Source of the DNA: Flavobacteriales bacterium
Lineage (GTDB): Bacteria; Bacteroidota; Bacteroidia; CAIKAF01
Direction: 5' to 3'
DNA length: 64,000 nucleotides
NCBI GenBank assembly: GCA_018401695.1
Contig: JAGYKD010000001.1
Span: 784,016 to 848,015, forward strand
Part shown: piece by piece, positions 44,554-53,187 of the stretch
How positions within the stretch are numbered: position 1 is the stretch's first letter
Layout: the number at the start of each line of letters is the position of its first letter
The notes under the pieces: model-generated
What the model was told of the DNA's origin: nothing
What the model saw: the letters and a program-made list of their open reading frames with translations, nothing else
Databases searched by the model: none
Program-made: the position numbers and the translations under genes

Positions 44554-47160
44554 ATGCGAAACAGGTACTTATTTCTTACAAGCCTTGTGTTAATTGGCCT
44601 CTTCTTTGGAAAGCAATTAATGGCACAAGCCACAGACCCTACGCCACAATCTTTGCCATACAGCGAAAACTTCAGCTCTTACAATGGCAGTGCAACCACC
44701 TATCCCGCAGGATGGCAAGGTTGGATTATTCCCGGTGGAAGCTCCTCTTCGTATACCACCGGTGCTGCAAGTGCTGACCAAACCGTTTCCGGAGGAACCG
44801 CCGCCTCTTCGGGCAATGGAGTATATGACTTCTTAGGAAAAATCGGCTGGTTGAATTCAGGTGGAACGGCCAATGGCGTTGCCACAGCAATCGTTACCAC
44901 AGGCCTTTCCAATATTACCGTAAATTATACCATGATGGTCATTCGTGACCCATTCAATGGTTCCAACAATACGCGCATCAATGCCGCCGGCCTGCAATAC
45001 CGAGTAGGTACCACAGGTAGCTTTACCGATGTCCAAGGGACTTCTTATGCCAGCACCGGCATTGGACAAACCAGTGGAACAACGCCTGTTAATCCTAGCA
45101 ACTTCTCTATTGTACTACCTCCTCAATGCGACAATCAGGCGGTGGTGCAATTGCGCTGGATTAGCAAAGATTCTTTGGGCGGTGGCGCACGCCCCAGCTT
45201 TGCGGTAGACTCCCTTTCCGTTTCAGGTTCCGTAAATACAGGCATCCCCGTTTCGCTCTCCTTTTCTTCCAACTTAGGCCTAGAGGCCGCCAGTTCTCAA
45301 ATTACCATCACCGCAACGGCAAACAGCGCTGTAACATCCAACGAAACCGTAGATTTAAACGTATACGGTGCCAACATCACCACCGGTGATTACTCCCTTT
45401 CCAACAGCACCATTTCTATTGCTAATGGACAAACCACCGGCTCGGTAACACTAACCGTTACTGACGACGCACTCAATGAGTTTCCCGAACAGTTGATTGT
45501 TGGTATTCAAAATTTGTCTTCCGGATTAAGTATTGGTACCCCCTCAACCGACACCCTTATTATTATTGATAACGACCAAATCATTGATTTGTTGGCCTTA
45601 GGCACCCCCTCTGCCCTAGAAACTTTCGACCAAATGGACACCGTGGGTACCGGCTTGGGAACTTACCCAAGAGGTATTTATGTCAACGAATCCGGTAACG
45701 GCGATTCCCTATACGATGCCGGTAACGGTAGCTCTTTCTCCGGCGACTCTTACTCTTTCGGCACCAACGGCGTGGCCGAAAGGGCTTTTGGCTCCCTTAC
45801 TACGGGCTCCATCCCTACCATTTTGTTGGGTGCCGCCTTACAAAACAATACCGGCTCCACCATAGACAAGTTGGTGGTTTCCTACAAAGGTGAGCAATGG
45901 CGCACCGGCGGAAATGCCGGAGGTGATTCCCTTTATTTCGAATACTCCCTCAATGCAACCGACCTTAGCAACGGCACTTGGCTTCCTTTTAACCCGCTTA
46001 ATTTTGGCGCCCCTGTCTTTGGTGGCTCTGCTGCCAACCTAGACGGCAATTTGCCCGCCAACGGTCAAGCTTTTTCAGACACCATTTCTCTTATCTCTCC
46101 CGCCCTTAACGGCGATACCATTTGGGTGCGCTGGAGAGACCAAGACGTTCAAGGTAGCGACGATGGACTCGCCATTGATAGCTTGGTGTTTACGCCCATC
46201 TTAACGCCATGTCCCGAACCTACCCAGCAGGCTTCCAACGCATCCTCCTCCAATGTTACCAGTAACTCTGCCAACGTTACTTGGACCAATGGAAATGGAT
46301 CCGGCCGCATTGTGGTTCTTCGCCAAGGCCAAGCGGTTGCCGATTTCCCCGTCGATGGCACCGGCTATACCCCCAATCCTAGCTTCGGCACTACCGGGTC
46401 TGAACTGGGAACAGGGTATGTAGTTTACTCCGGATCCGCAGGAAACTCAGTTAGCGTAAGCAACTTACAGCCTAGCACCACCTACCATGTGGCCATTTTC
46501 GAATTCGATTGCAACCCAGAAGATTACCTTACTACAACGCCTGCGCTGCATAGCTTTACTACCCCATCTGCTTGCCCGGCACCCACTCAAGCGGCCACAA
46601 CGCTAAACTTCACTAGCATTGCCAACACTTCTATGGATGTCACCTGGACCAATGGAAATGGTTCTAGTCGTTTGGTTATCGCACGCGAAGGCCAAGCCGT
46701 TACCGATCTTCCTCAAGACGGCACAAACTATCCGGCCAATGCAGCATACGGCACTACAGGCACCGACTTAGGCTCTGGTTTTGTAGTGTACAATGGTTCC
46801 GCAAACTGGGTAACCGTTACCAATTTGCAGCCCAATACCACCTACCACTTTAGTGTTATTGAATACGACTGCAATCCGGAAGTTTACACCACACAAGCGC
46901 TTACCGGCGATGAAACCACTACCAACTTAAGCATCAATCAGCAAGGTGAAAACCACCTTAGAGTCTATCCTAGTCCTGCTAAAGTTGGAGACATCATCCG
47001 CATGGACGGAATCGATGGTCTCTGGACCTTAAACGACATTTCCGGACGTACGGTACGCCATAACATTCAAGGCCAATTGTCCACGCAAGGACTGCAAGCC
47101 GGCATGTATATCCTGCGCCACAGCAGCGGAAAAGCCGTACGCATACTGCTCCACAAATAA
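44554..47160 (+). CDS. secreted T9SS protein with Calx-beta and two fibronectin III-like domains
   Basis: 868 residues. A signal peptide (YLFLTSLVLIGLFFGKQLMAQ) is followed by a beta-sandwich region of about 200 residues. A Calx-beta domain spans about 228-347 and ends in LIIIDND. A second sandwich region comes next, then two closely related FN3-like repeats starting CPEPTQQASN and CPAPTQAATT, each with VTWTNGNGS and 'LQP.TTYH'. The C-terminal 75 residues (LRVYPSPAKVGD, DISGRTVRHN, LQAGMYILRHSSGKAVRI) are a type A type IX sorting domain. A secreted or surface-attached adhesin-like protein, followed by a terminator. Confidence 0.88.
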   Translation: MRNRYLFLTSLVLIGLFFGKQLMAQATDPTPQSLPYSENFSSYNGSATTYPAGWQGWIIPGGSSSSYTTGAASADQTVSGGTAASSGNGVYDFLGKIGWLNSGGTANGVATAIVTTGLSNITVNYTMMVIRDPFNGSNNTRINAAGLQYRVGTTGSFTDVQGTSYASTGIGQTSGTTPVNPSNFSIVLPPQCDNQAVVQLRWISKDSLGGGARPSFAVDSLSVSGSVNTGIPVSLSFSSNLGLEAASSQITITATANSAVTSNETVDLNVYGANITTGDYSLSNSTISIANGQTTGSVTLTVTDDALNEFPEQLIVGIQNLSSGLSIGTPSTDTLIIIDNDQIIDLLALGTPSALETFDQMDTVGTGLGTYPRGIYVNESGNGDSLYDAGNGSSFSGDSYSFGTNGVAERAFGSLTTGSIPTILLGAALQNNTGSTIDKLVVSYKGEQWRTGGNAGGDSLYFEYSLNATDLSNGTWLPFNPLNFGAPVFGGSAANLDGNLPANGQAFSDTISLISPALNGDTIWVRWRDQDVQGSDDGLAIDSLVFTPILTPCPEPTQQASNASSSNVTSNSANVTWTNGNGSGRIVVLRQGQAVADFPVDGTGYTPNPSFGTTGSELGTGYVVYSGSAGNSVSVSNLQPSTTYHVAIFEFDCNPEDYLTTTPALHSFTTPSACPAPTQAATTLNFTSIANTSMDVTWTNGNGSSRLVIAREGQAVTDLPQDGTNYPANAAYGTTGTDLGSGFVVYNGSANWVTVTNLQPNTTYHFSVIEYDCNPEVYTTQALTGDETTTNLSINQQGENHLRVYPSPAKVGDIIRMDGIDGLWTLNDISGRTVRHNIQGQLSTQGLQAGMYILRHSSGKAVRILLHK

Positions 47161-47187
47161 GTTTAACCCGTTCCTGAACCTTAAAAG

Positions 47188-47214
47188 CCGCTCCATCTTG
47201 GGGCGGTTTTTTTT
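47188..47214 (+). terminator. rho-independent terminator after the T9SS gene
   Basis: ccgctcc-atctt-ggggcgg (47188-47206, one G-U pair) followed directly by eight T. It lies 27 bp after the stop at 47160. Confidence 0.85.
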
Positions 47215-47573
47215 GGGCGCCATTTCCGGTGCTTGGCTTTACTCCGCAGGTCAAATGGCGGTTTTTATAGGCCTGCCAAGCGCTTGCAAGGCTCCGCGTT
47301 GGCAGGCCTTAAAAACCAGCCCTTTGTCCTTTGCGGGGTACCGCCGCGCCCCGGGGCGCTTAAGCTCCGAAATCGAAAGCATGGCCGGGGTTCTAAGCCC
47401 AACAAGGCATTAAAGACCCTAGAAAAATATGCAGGCTTGCGACCACCACATTCCTAGACCATACTCAAGAGTTCAAGCCCGACGCTTTTATCTCCCTTTA
47501 AGGGGTAAATCCCCCCCTAGGCATAATAAACACCCCTTTTCAAAGCAAAAACACAGGATAAGGAATGAAAACC
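47215..47573. other. intergenic region with long hairpin
   Basis: No gene. A strong stem is formed by ggtttttataggcctgccaa (47260-47279) and ttggcaggccttaaaaacc (47299-47317), 19 of 20 positions pairing around a 19-base loop. The rest is G+C-rich, then A-rich, with no recognised feature. Confidence 0.65.
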
Positions 47574-47848
47574 ATGCCCTTTGGCACGCTAAGCATTAAA
47601 CCCGGAACACCAAAGGTTCAGTGTGGAACACTTTTCGTTCAGCTTTGAATACCCAAGCATTCGGACTGGAACGCCGTGCATTTAGCCTTGAACGCCAAAG
47701 GTTCAACCCCAAATAGGGATGCATACCAGCTTGAACGATTTGCGTTCCGTACTGAACGGTTTTTGTTCCAAGCCTATTGATTTCCGTTCCGGGCTGAACG
47801 AATGGCATTCCACGCTGAACGTTTTACGTACCAAAGGAAGAAAAGCCG
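47574..47848. repeat. array of thirteen degenerate 21-bp units
   Basis: Units begin at 47574, 47595, 47616, 47637, 47659, 47680, 47701, 47723, 47744, 47765, 47786, 47807 and 47828, so ten of twelve steps are exactly 21 bp and two are 22. The consensus is [A/G]TTCC, four or five free bases, TGAACG, five free bases, then mostly C. The TTC and GAAC halves are inverted to each other, so the array alternates GTTC and GAAC about every 10 bp. It lies between two convergent transcripts. The 22-bp steps break any continuous reading frame. No known class fits. Confidence 0.75.
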
Positions 47849-48052
47849 GCAAAAACTCCATTTAAGATACGTTTATAAGGATAGGTACGTCTTCAGAATT
47901 GACGGGATTTCAAAAATGTGGTCGTTATCGAGACACGTTTCCCAATGGGCCGTCCATCGTTGGAACGCAAAGGCCAGGAACCCAACGAGAGTAGCCTCCG
48001 GCCTTAGGTCTCTAAGCCAATTGCCAAAACCTAAGCGCAAAACCAAAGGCAA
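47849..48052. other. spacer after the 21-bp array
   Basis: 204 bp before the end of the convergent operon. An open frame runs across it from the array but shows no protein features. No terminator with a T-run was found for the minus-strand operon. Confidence 0.4.
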
Positions 48053-49696
48053 TTAGGGACAAATACGCGTTATGGTCACGTAACCATGTCCCGTATTCAC
48101 CGTATTCAAATTTTGGATAGGCTGGCCACCAAAACTTCCGCTGTTGGCGTACTGTCCATTTCCGGTGGCAACATTGCTTGCCCCACTGGCAATAAAGGAA
48201 CCTCCGCCGCCACCGGAACCCGAACCGCCATTACCGGAGCCGCCTCCGCCCGAATAACCGCCGCCACCGCCGGAGTGACCGCCGTCATTTCCACCGCCGC
48301 CGCCACCAAAACCACCAAAACCAACGTTTGGATTGTTTGAGCCGGCACCACCCGCACCGCCATTAACAAAGGCCAAGCCCGGGGTAGAACTGTAGGTTCC
48401 TTGCGTGCCGTTGGTTAACAAGCCTCCACCGCCTGAATTACCGGTACTTTGAGCTCCATTTCCGCCATTGCCGTTGCAGCCCCCGGATCCCGGTGCTCCA
48501 CCATCTCCGGTTCTACCACATGTGTTGGTGGTGCCGTCGGAAATACTAAAGGTATTCCTTCCACCACCTCCGCCGGCAATAATTATGGGCGTATTGTTCG
48601 ACTGGGTTACAAAACTTCCACCCCCGCCTCCATCTCCGGAGCCTGAGCCACCTTGTTGGCCAACCAAAATTTTAATCGGTTGACCTGAGGTCAAGGAAAA
48701 CACCCCACGAACAACCGCTCCACGACCTCCCGGACCACCTTGAGCTCCGGCGGTTTCAATGGTATAATTCCCGGTGGCAGGCACAGTCCAGGTCTGAATT
48801 CCTCCGGAAACCGTAACCACACCGCTACCATAGGTACTGTTGCATTGGTTTTGGCTGGGTCCCGTTCTGCCGGTCTGCCCGCAGGTAGTGAATTGCCATT
48901 GTGTTGGTGAGCAAGTACTAATTGCTATGCTTTGCAAATTTGTATCGCTGCACCCATTTTGGTTGGTGGCTATCAATTGCACATTTACGGTTGCTGCTTG
49001 AGTCCAGGTGACCGATGGGTTTTGAGCTACAGAGGAGGCCGGCGTACCGTTTTGAAAGGTCCATTGGTAGGTCAAATTGGCTTGGCTTGCCTGAAATTGT
49101 ACCGCATTATTGACGCTGGGGCTGCTAGGGCTATACGTAAATGCGGCCGAAGGATTGCTTACATCTACCGATAGATTTATTGCATTTGAGCTGCCGCAAC
49201 TGTTGACCGCCACCACACTTATGTTTCGAATTCCGGCGCTATTGGAAAAGTTCACCAAAATGGAGTCCCCGGTGGCATTTCCCACCAAGGTATCTTGATT
49301 GTCAATCGTCCACTGGTAAGAAGCTGCTCCCTGAACAGAAGGCACTACAAAAAGTACCAAGGCATCTCCCGGACACACTTGATTGGGACCGTTGATTTGT
49401 GCGGGTGCAGGAGGTGCTTGGTTGCAATCGCAAGAGGTCGCTTTCCAGCCTGTTGGGAAATAGGCCTCAAAACACTCGGTATCTGTGTTGTAAATCTGTA
49501 GACCAACCGCCGGGTTGGCAATTCCGTTGCGCTGTTGATTGCTTAGACGCGGAATCAAAACCCCGGACTGACTGGATTGCATATCCAATACCGCAGAGGG
49601 GTCGGGTGGGTTGTTGCTGCCAATAGTCACCCCTTGTGCGGTTGCGTTTTGCCCAAGCATGCACACCGTAATCATTAAAAAAATAAGACGTTTCAT
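48053..49696 (-). CDS. surface protein with PKD and ALK/LTK-type glycine-rich domain, copy C
   Basis: 547 residues. A signal peptide (RLIFLMITVCMLGQNATAQ) is followed by the head GVTIGSNNPPDPSAVLDM with GVLIPRLSNQQRN and LQIYNTDTECFEAY, common on Bacteroidota surface proteins. Two Ig/PKD-like domains come next (about 100-185 and 185-265; YQWTFQNGTPASSV). From about 275 to the end is a glycine-rich domain: WTVPATGNYTIETAGAQGG, IKILVGQQGG, GGGGGSFV and IIIAGGGGG. That order is the pattern of the ALK/LTK extracellular glycine-rich domain (PF12810). It ends YVTITRICP with no T9SS tail. Last of three paralogues, 12 bp after the next one. Confidence 0.85.
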   Translation of the reverse strand: MKRLIFLMITVCMLGQNATAQGVTIGSNNPPDPSAVLDMQSSQSGVLIPRLSNQQRNGIANPAVGLQIYNTDTECFEAYFPTGWKATSCDCNQAPPAPAQINGPNQVCPGDALVLFVVPSVQGAASYQWTIDNQDTLVGNATGDSILVNFSNSAGIRNISVVAVNSCGSSNAINLSVDVSNPSAAFTYSPSSPSVNNAVQFQASQANLTYQWTFQNGTPASSVAQNPSVTWTQAATVNVQLIATNQNGCSDTNLQSIAISTCSPTQWQFTTCGQTGRTGPSQNQCNSTYGSGVVTVSGGIQTWTVPATGNYTIETAGAQGGPGGRGAVVRGVFSLTSGQPIKILVGQQGGSGSGDGGGGGSFVTQSNNTPIIIAGGGGGRNTFSISDGTTNTCGRTGDGGAPGSGGCNGNGGNGAQSTGNSGGGGLLTNGTQGTYSSTPGLAFVNGGAGGAGSNNPNVGFGGFGGGGGGNDGGHSGGGGGYSGGGGSGNGGSGSGGGGGSFIASGASNVATGNGQYANSGSFGGQPIQNLNTVNTGHGYVTITRICP

Positions 49697-49708
49697 TGTG
49701 TATTCGTT

Positions 49709-51364
49709 TTAAGGACAAATTCTAGTAATCGTTACATAGCCTTGGCCGGAATTTGCACCGGAGCTGTTGGAGGGGTTTGCTCCTGAATTGAAGGAACCGC
49801 CACCACCGCCGCCGGAACTTTGGCCATCGCCGCCGCCACCGGACCAGCCACCGCCGGCTGATGCTCGGTGCCCTACGCCTGCACCACCGCCAAAGCCGCC
49901 TTCTACTCCTCCATTCTGGGTGTCGGCCGGACCGCCGGCTCCACCATTTAAAAAGCTCTCTCCGGCACATTGAAATGACCCACTGCAATGGTATCCGCCC
50001 CTGGTATAAAATCCTCCACCCCCTGCACCGTAAGAACAAGACGAACCATTTCCCCCGGGTTGGGATTGGGTCCCTGCGGAACCTCCTGTTCCGGCTCCCC
50101 CGCCGCCTCCATTAATGCCGCCTTGTCCGGAACCTCCTCCGGAGCTGGTGCCATTTAAACCACTGGTTCCGGGCAATCCATCCTGACTACCTCCGGCTCC
50201 GCCGCCACCGCCGGCTACGATAAGGGGTACATTGCCGGACTGTAAAACTACAAAAGACCCTCCGCTGCCGGCTCCTGAACTGTTGGAACCACTGCCCCCC
50301 CGGTTGGGGGCCTGTTGACCCACCAAAATGCGCAATACATCACCGGCATTTAAACTGAAATCCCCCTGCATTATTGCTCCTAAACCTCCCGGACGACCGG
50401 CTCCCTGACCGCCCTGAGCACCGGCTGCTGTAATTCGGTAAGTCCCCGTTGCAGGAACAGACCATGCCTGTATGCCTCCATTCACCGTCACCACTCCGGG
50501 ACCATAGCTGCTATTGCATTGGCTCTGGCTTGGGCCCAAACGACCTGTTGCCCCGCAAGTGGTAAACTGCCAAGTATTCGGTTGACAATTCACCACCTGT
50601 ATTAAGCTATCGAGTGTATCCTTGCAACCTGCCGGACTTGTAGCAATTAACTGAACCTGAACCTGACCCGTTTGTGTCCAGGTTACCGAAGGGCTGCTGC
50701 TAACCGAGGAGGCTGGAGTTCCATTTTGGAATGTCCAGGCAAAATTGGCATTGGGCGTTGTTGCGTTGAATTGTGCCGGATTGTTAATGACCGGACTGTT
50801 GGGGCTCATGGTAAACGTGGCACTTGGGCTTGCTACCTGAACCGAAAAAGAGGAGGAGGGCGAGACCCCACAAGAGTTCCCTGCAGTTACACTTATGTTC
50901 CTTGCCCCTTGAAGGTTGCTAAAATTCACTTGTATGCTATCTCCCCCGTTTGCGCCAACCAAGGTGTCCTGATTATCAATTACCCATTGGTATTGTACCG
51001 CACCCTGCACAGGAGCAACCGAAAAAGTAGCCAACGTATCGCCCGGACAAACCAAGGCAGGTCCTTGAATTTGACCAGGAGCCGGTGGGGCTGTGCTGCA
51101 ATCGCATCCGGTGGCTTTCCAACCCGAAGGAAACCAAACCTCCACACACTTATTGGTGGTATTGTAAATGTGTAAGCCTTCCGCAGGGTTTTGTATGGCA
51201 TTACGTTGGGCGGTGCTTAGTCTAGGCAATAGCAACCCTTGATTGATGGATTGAAGATCCAGTACGGCCGTAGGGTCAGGAGGGTTCGTTGACCCAATGG
51301 TTACGCCTTGGCTTTGCAATCCCAGGCTTAGGAACAAAAGAACAAAAAGGGGGAAAGGACGCAT
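49709..51364 (-). CDS. surface protein with PKD and ALK/LTK-type glycine-rich domain, copy B
   Basis: 551 residues, same plan as its two neighbours: signal peptide (FPLFVLLFLSLGLQSQ), head GVTIGSTNPPDPTAVLDL, the W-x5-C pair FPSGWKATGCDC, and two PKD-like domains (YQWVIDNQDTLVG, FAWTFQNGTPASSV). The glycine-rich part has WSVPATGTYRITAAGAQGG, LRILVGQQAPN, GGSFVVLQSGNVPLIVAGGG and the end YVTITRICP. Its glycine-rich segment differs most from the other copies in loop lengths and has extra cysteines (YHCSGSFQCAGES). It starts 12 bp after copy A ends. Confidence 0.85.
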   Translation of the reverse strand: MRPFPLFVLLFLSLGLQSQGVTIGSTNPPDPTAVLDLQSINQGLLLPRLSTAQRNAIQNPAEGLHIYNTTNKCVEVWFPSGWKATGCDCSTAPPAPGQIQGPALVCPGDTLATFSVAPVQGAVQYQWVIDNQDTLVGANGGDSIQVNFSNLQGARNISVTAGNSCGVSPSSSFSVQVASPSATFTMSPNSPVINNPAQFNATTPNANFAWTFQNGTPASSVSSSPSVTWTQTGQVQVQLIATSPAGCKDTLDSLIQVVNCQPNTWQFTTCGATGRLGPSQSQCNSSYGPGVVTVNGGIQAWSVPATGTYRITAAGAQGGQGAGRPGGLGAIMQGDFSLNAGDVLRILVGQQAPNRGGSGSNSSGAGSGGSFVVLQSGNVPLIVAGGGGGAGGSQDGLPGTSGLNGTSSGGGSGQGGINGGGGGAGTGGSAGTQSQPGGNGSSCSYGAGGGGFYTRGGYHCSGSFQCAGESFLNGGAGGPADTQNGGVEGGFGGGAGVGHRASAGGGWSGGGGDGQSSGGGGGGSFNSGANPSNSSGANSGQGYVTITRICP

Positions 51365-51376
51365 AATGGTTTGGAT

Positions 51377-53065
51377 TTATGGACAAACCCGGGTTATGGT
51401 TATGGAACATTGACCAGCATTGTAGCTGTTGAGGTTTTGAACGGGCGAACCGTTGAAACTGCTGCTGTTGTTGTACTGCCCATTGGAGGTCGCCACATTG
51501 GTAGCGGTAGACACCACGTAGGAACCGCCACCACCGCCACCATTTCTGCCATCGGTGTTGCCGGAGCCGGTATTGGTGCTGTAGTTTCCACCGCCGCCGC
51601 CGGAATAGCCGCCACCACCGCCGCCGGCATGACTTCCGTCGCGGTTATCGCCGCCGCCACCGAAGCCGGCCACAGAGCCATGACTTCCGGTAATGCCGTT
51701 AAAATTGCCTGAGCCGGACATGCTGTTCCAGCCTTTTCCGCCCCACCCCGATTGAGCATCGCCTCCATTGGTGCCGAAAATGGGGTCATTATTATAGGCC
51801 GGCAAACCGGATGGACCAGTATTGCCTCCTTTTCCGGGTAAAAAAACCGAACTTCCCGTGGTGTTTGTAATGGAACCACCGCCGCCGCCACCGGCAACAA
51901 CCAAAGGTTGAGCCTGGCCTGAAATCCAAACAAAGCTGCCGCCACCACCACGGCCACCACCATTTGCCGTGTTTCCCGAAGAGTTTTGATTGGCCTCTTG
52001 CCCCACAACCATGCGTACTTGATCGCCGGCATTAAGGGTTACATCGGCTTCAATAATAGCTCCGGGCCCCCTGTTTCCTTGACTTACCCCATTGGGGATT
52101 CCTCCTCTGGCGCCCTCGGCACGTATTCGGTAAGTACCCGAGGTGGGCACAACCCAGCTTTGTATTCCATTACTTACAGAAACAACCCCTGTACCGTAAG
52201 TGCTGTTGCATTGGCTTTGGCTAGGACCGGTATTGCCGTTTTGACCACAATTGCTAAAGCTAAAGGTGGCCGGTTGGCAATTGACCACATTCAAAAGGCT
52301 ATCTAATGTGTCCACACAACCAGCGGGGCTGGTGGCAATCAAGCGAACCTGTACCTGACCAATTTGCGACCAAGTAACTTGAGGGTTTTGACTTACCGAA
52401 GAAGCCGGGGTTCCATTTTGAAAGGTCCAAGCAAAGCTAGCGTTGGCCGTGGTGGCATTGAACTGTGCCGCATTATTGATGTTTGGCGAAGAAGGGTTCA
52501 CCGTAAAGGCTGCCAAGGGATTGGCTACTTGCACCTGGAAGGTAGAAGCCGAAGAAACACCACAAGAATTACTGGCCGTTACGCTTATGGTTCTGCTTCC
52601 TTGCCCATTGGAAAAGCTTACCGATATACTGTCTCCTCCATTATTCCCCACTAAAGTATCTTGGTTATCGATTACCCACTGGTATTGAACAGCTCCCTGC
52701 ACTTGTGGAACCGAAAACTGCACTGAAGCATCACCGGGACAAACCAAAGCAGGCCCCAAAATTTGACCGGGAGTAGAAGGCGGGGCTGAACAATCGCAAC
52801 CGGTCGCTTTCCAACCCGAGGGAAACCAAACTTCCACACATTTATTGGTGGTATTATATATTTGAAGACCTTCCGGAGGGTTTTGCAAGGCATTTCGCTG
52901 TGAAGTACTGAGTCGTGGCAACAACAGGCCTCCATTGGTGCCGCTTACCTCAAGCGTCGCATTTGGATTTGGTGGAGTATTGCTGCCAATGTTTACGCCT
53001 TGGGCTTTAGAAGAAAGGCCGGCGAACATGCACAAGGAGAGCATTAAAAGTGAAGTAAAACGCAT
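51377..53065 (-). CDS. surface protein with PKD and ALK/LTK-type glycine-rich domain, copy A
   Basis: 562 residues and the first gene of the three-gene minus-strand operon, with a perfect -7 element upstream (53091-53098). Signal peptide (SLLMLSLCMFAGLSSKAQ), head GVNIGSNTPPNPNATLEV, two PKD-like domains nearly identical in motif to copy B, then WVVPTSGTYRIRAEGARGG, VRMVVGQEANQ, GGGGSFVWISGQAQPLVVAGG and the end SITITRVCP. Export is by Sec; how it stays at the surface is not visible. Confidence 0.85.
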   Translation of the reverse strand: MRFTSLLMLSLCMFAGLSSKAQGVNIGSNTPPNPNATLEVSGTNGGLLLPRLSTSQRNALQNPPEGLQIYNTTNKCVEVWFPSGWKATGCDCSAPPSTPGQILGPALVCPGDASVQFSVPQVQGAVQYQWVIDNQDTLVGNNGGDSISVSFSNGQGSRTISVTASNSCGVSSASTFQVQVANPLAAFTVNPSSPNINNAAQFNATTANASFAWTFQNGTPASSVSQNPQVTWSQIGQVQVRLIATSPAGCVDTLDSLLNVVNCQPATFSFSNCGQNGNTGPSQSQCNSTYGTGVVSVSNGIQSWVVPTSGTYRIRAEGARGGIPNGVSQGNRGPGAIIEADVTLNAGDQVRMVVGQEANQNSSGNTANGGGRGGGGSFVWISGQAQPLVVAGGGGGGSITNTTGSSVFLPGKGGNTGPSGLPAYNNDPIFGTNGGDAQSGWGGKGWNSMSGSGNFNGITGSHGSVAGFGGGGDNRDGSHAGGGGGGYSGGGGGNYSTNTGSGNTDGRNGGGGGGSYVVSTATNVATSNGQYNNSSSFNGSPVQNLNSYNAGQCSITITRVCP

Positions 53066-53090
53066 GGGCGGTTTAAATTTGAATATCTTT

Positions 53091-53098
53091 CAAAGATA
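53091..53098 (-). promoter_or_regulatory. -7 promoter element TATCTTTG
   Basis: A perfect TAnnTTTG on the minus strand, 25 bp before the start of copy A; probably drives the whole three-gene operon. It lies 29 bp from the divergent element at 53128. Confidence 0.6.
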
Positions 53099-53127
53099 AG
53101 GCCTATATAGGGTTAAACTCTGTTTAT

Positions 53128-53135
53128 TACCTTTG
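53128..53135 (+). promoter_or_regulatory. -7 promoter element TACCTTTG
   Basis: A perfect match, 52 bp before the ATG of the potassium channel gene. Confidence 0.55.
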
Positions 53136-53187
53136 AGATTGCCAATATTTAAAGGAAAAATAAAGTACATTCCTTTCATAAGGGCCA

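Noticed and set aside
47574-47848. CRISPR array
   Set aside because: Units are 21 bp without separate constant repeats and variable spacers, similarity between units is low, and no cas gene is near.
47596-48056. Open frames on both strands across the 21-bp array, with 7-residue periodicity (FRAERMA/FHAERFT)
   Set aside because: The 7-residue pattern follows from the 21-bp period. The two 22-bp steps break the frame, and no signal, start context or recognisable domain is present.
48086-52654. Numerous plus-strand frames rich in Ala, Thr, Pro and Val opposite the glycine-rich proteins
   Set aside because: They are complements of glycine codons in the minus-strand genes and have low-complexity composition.
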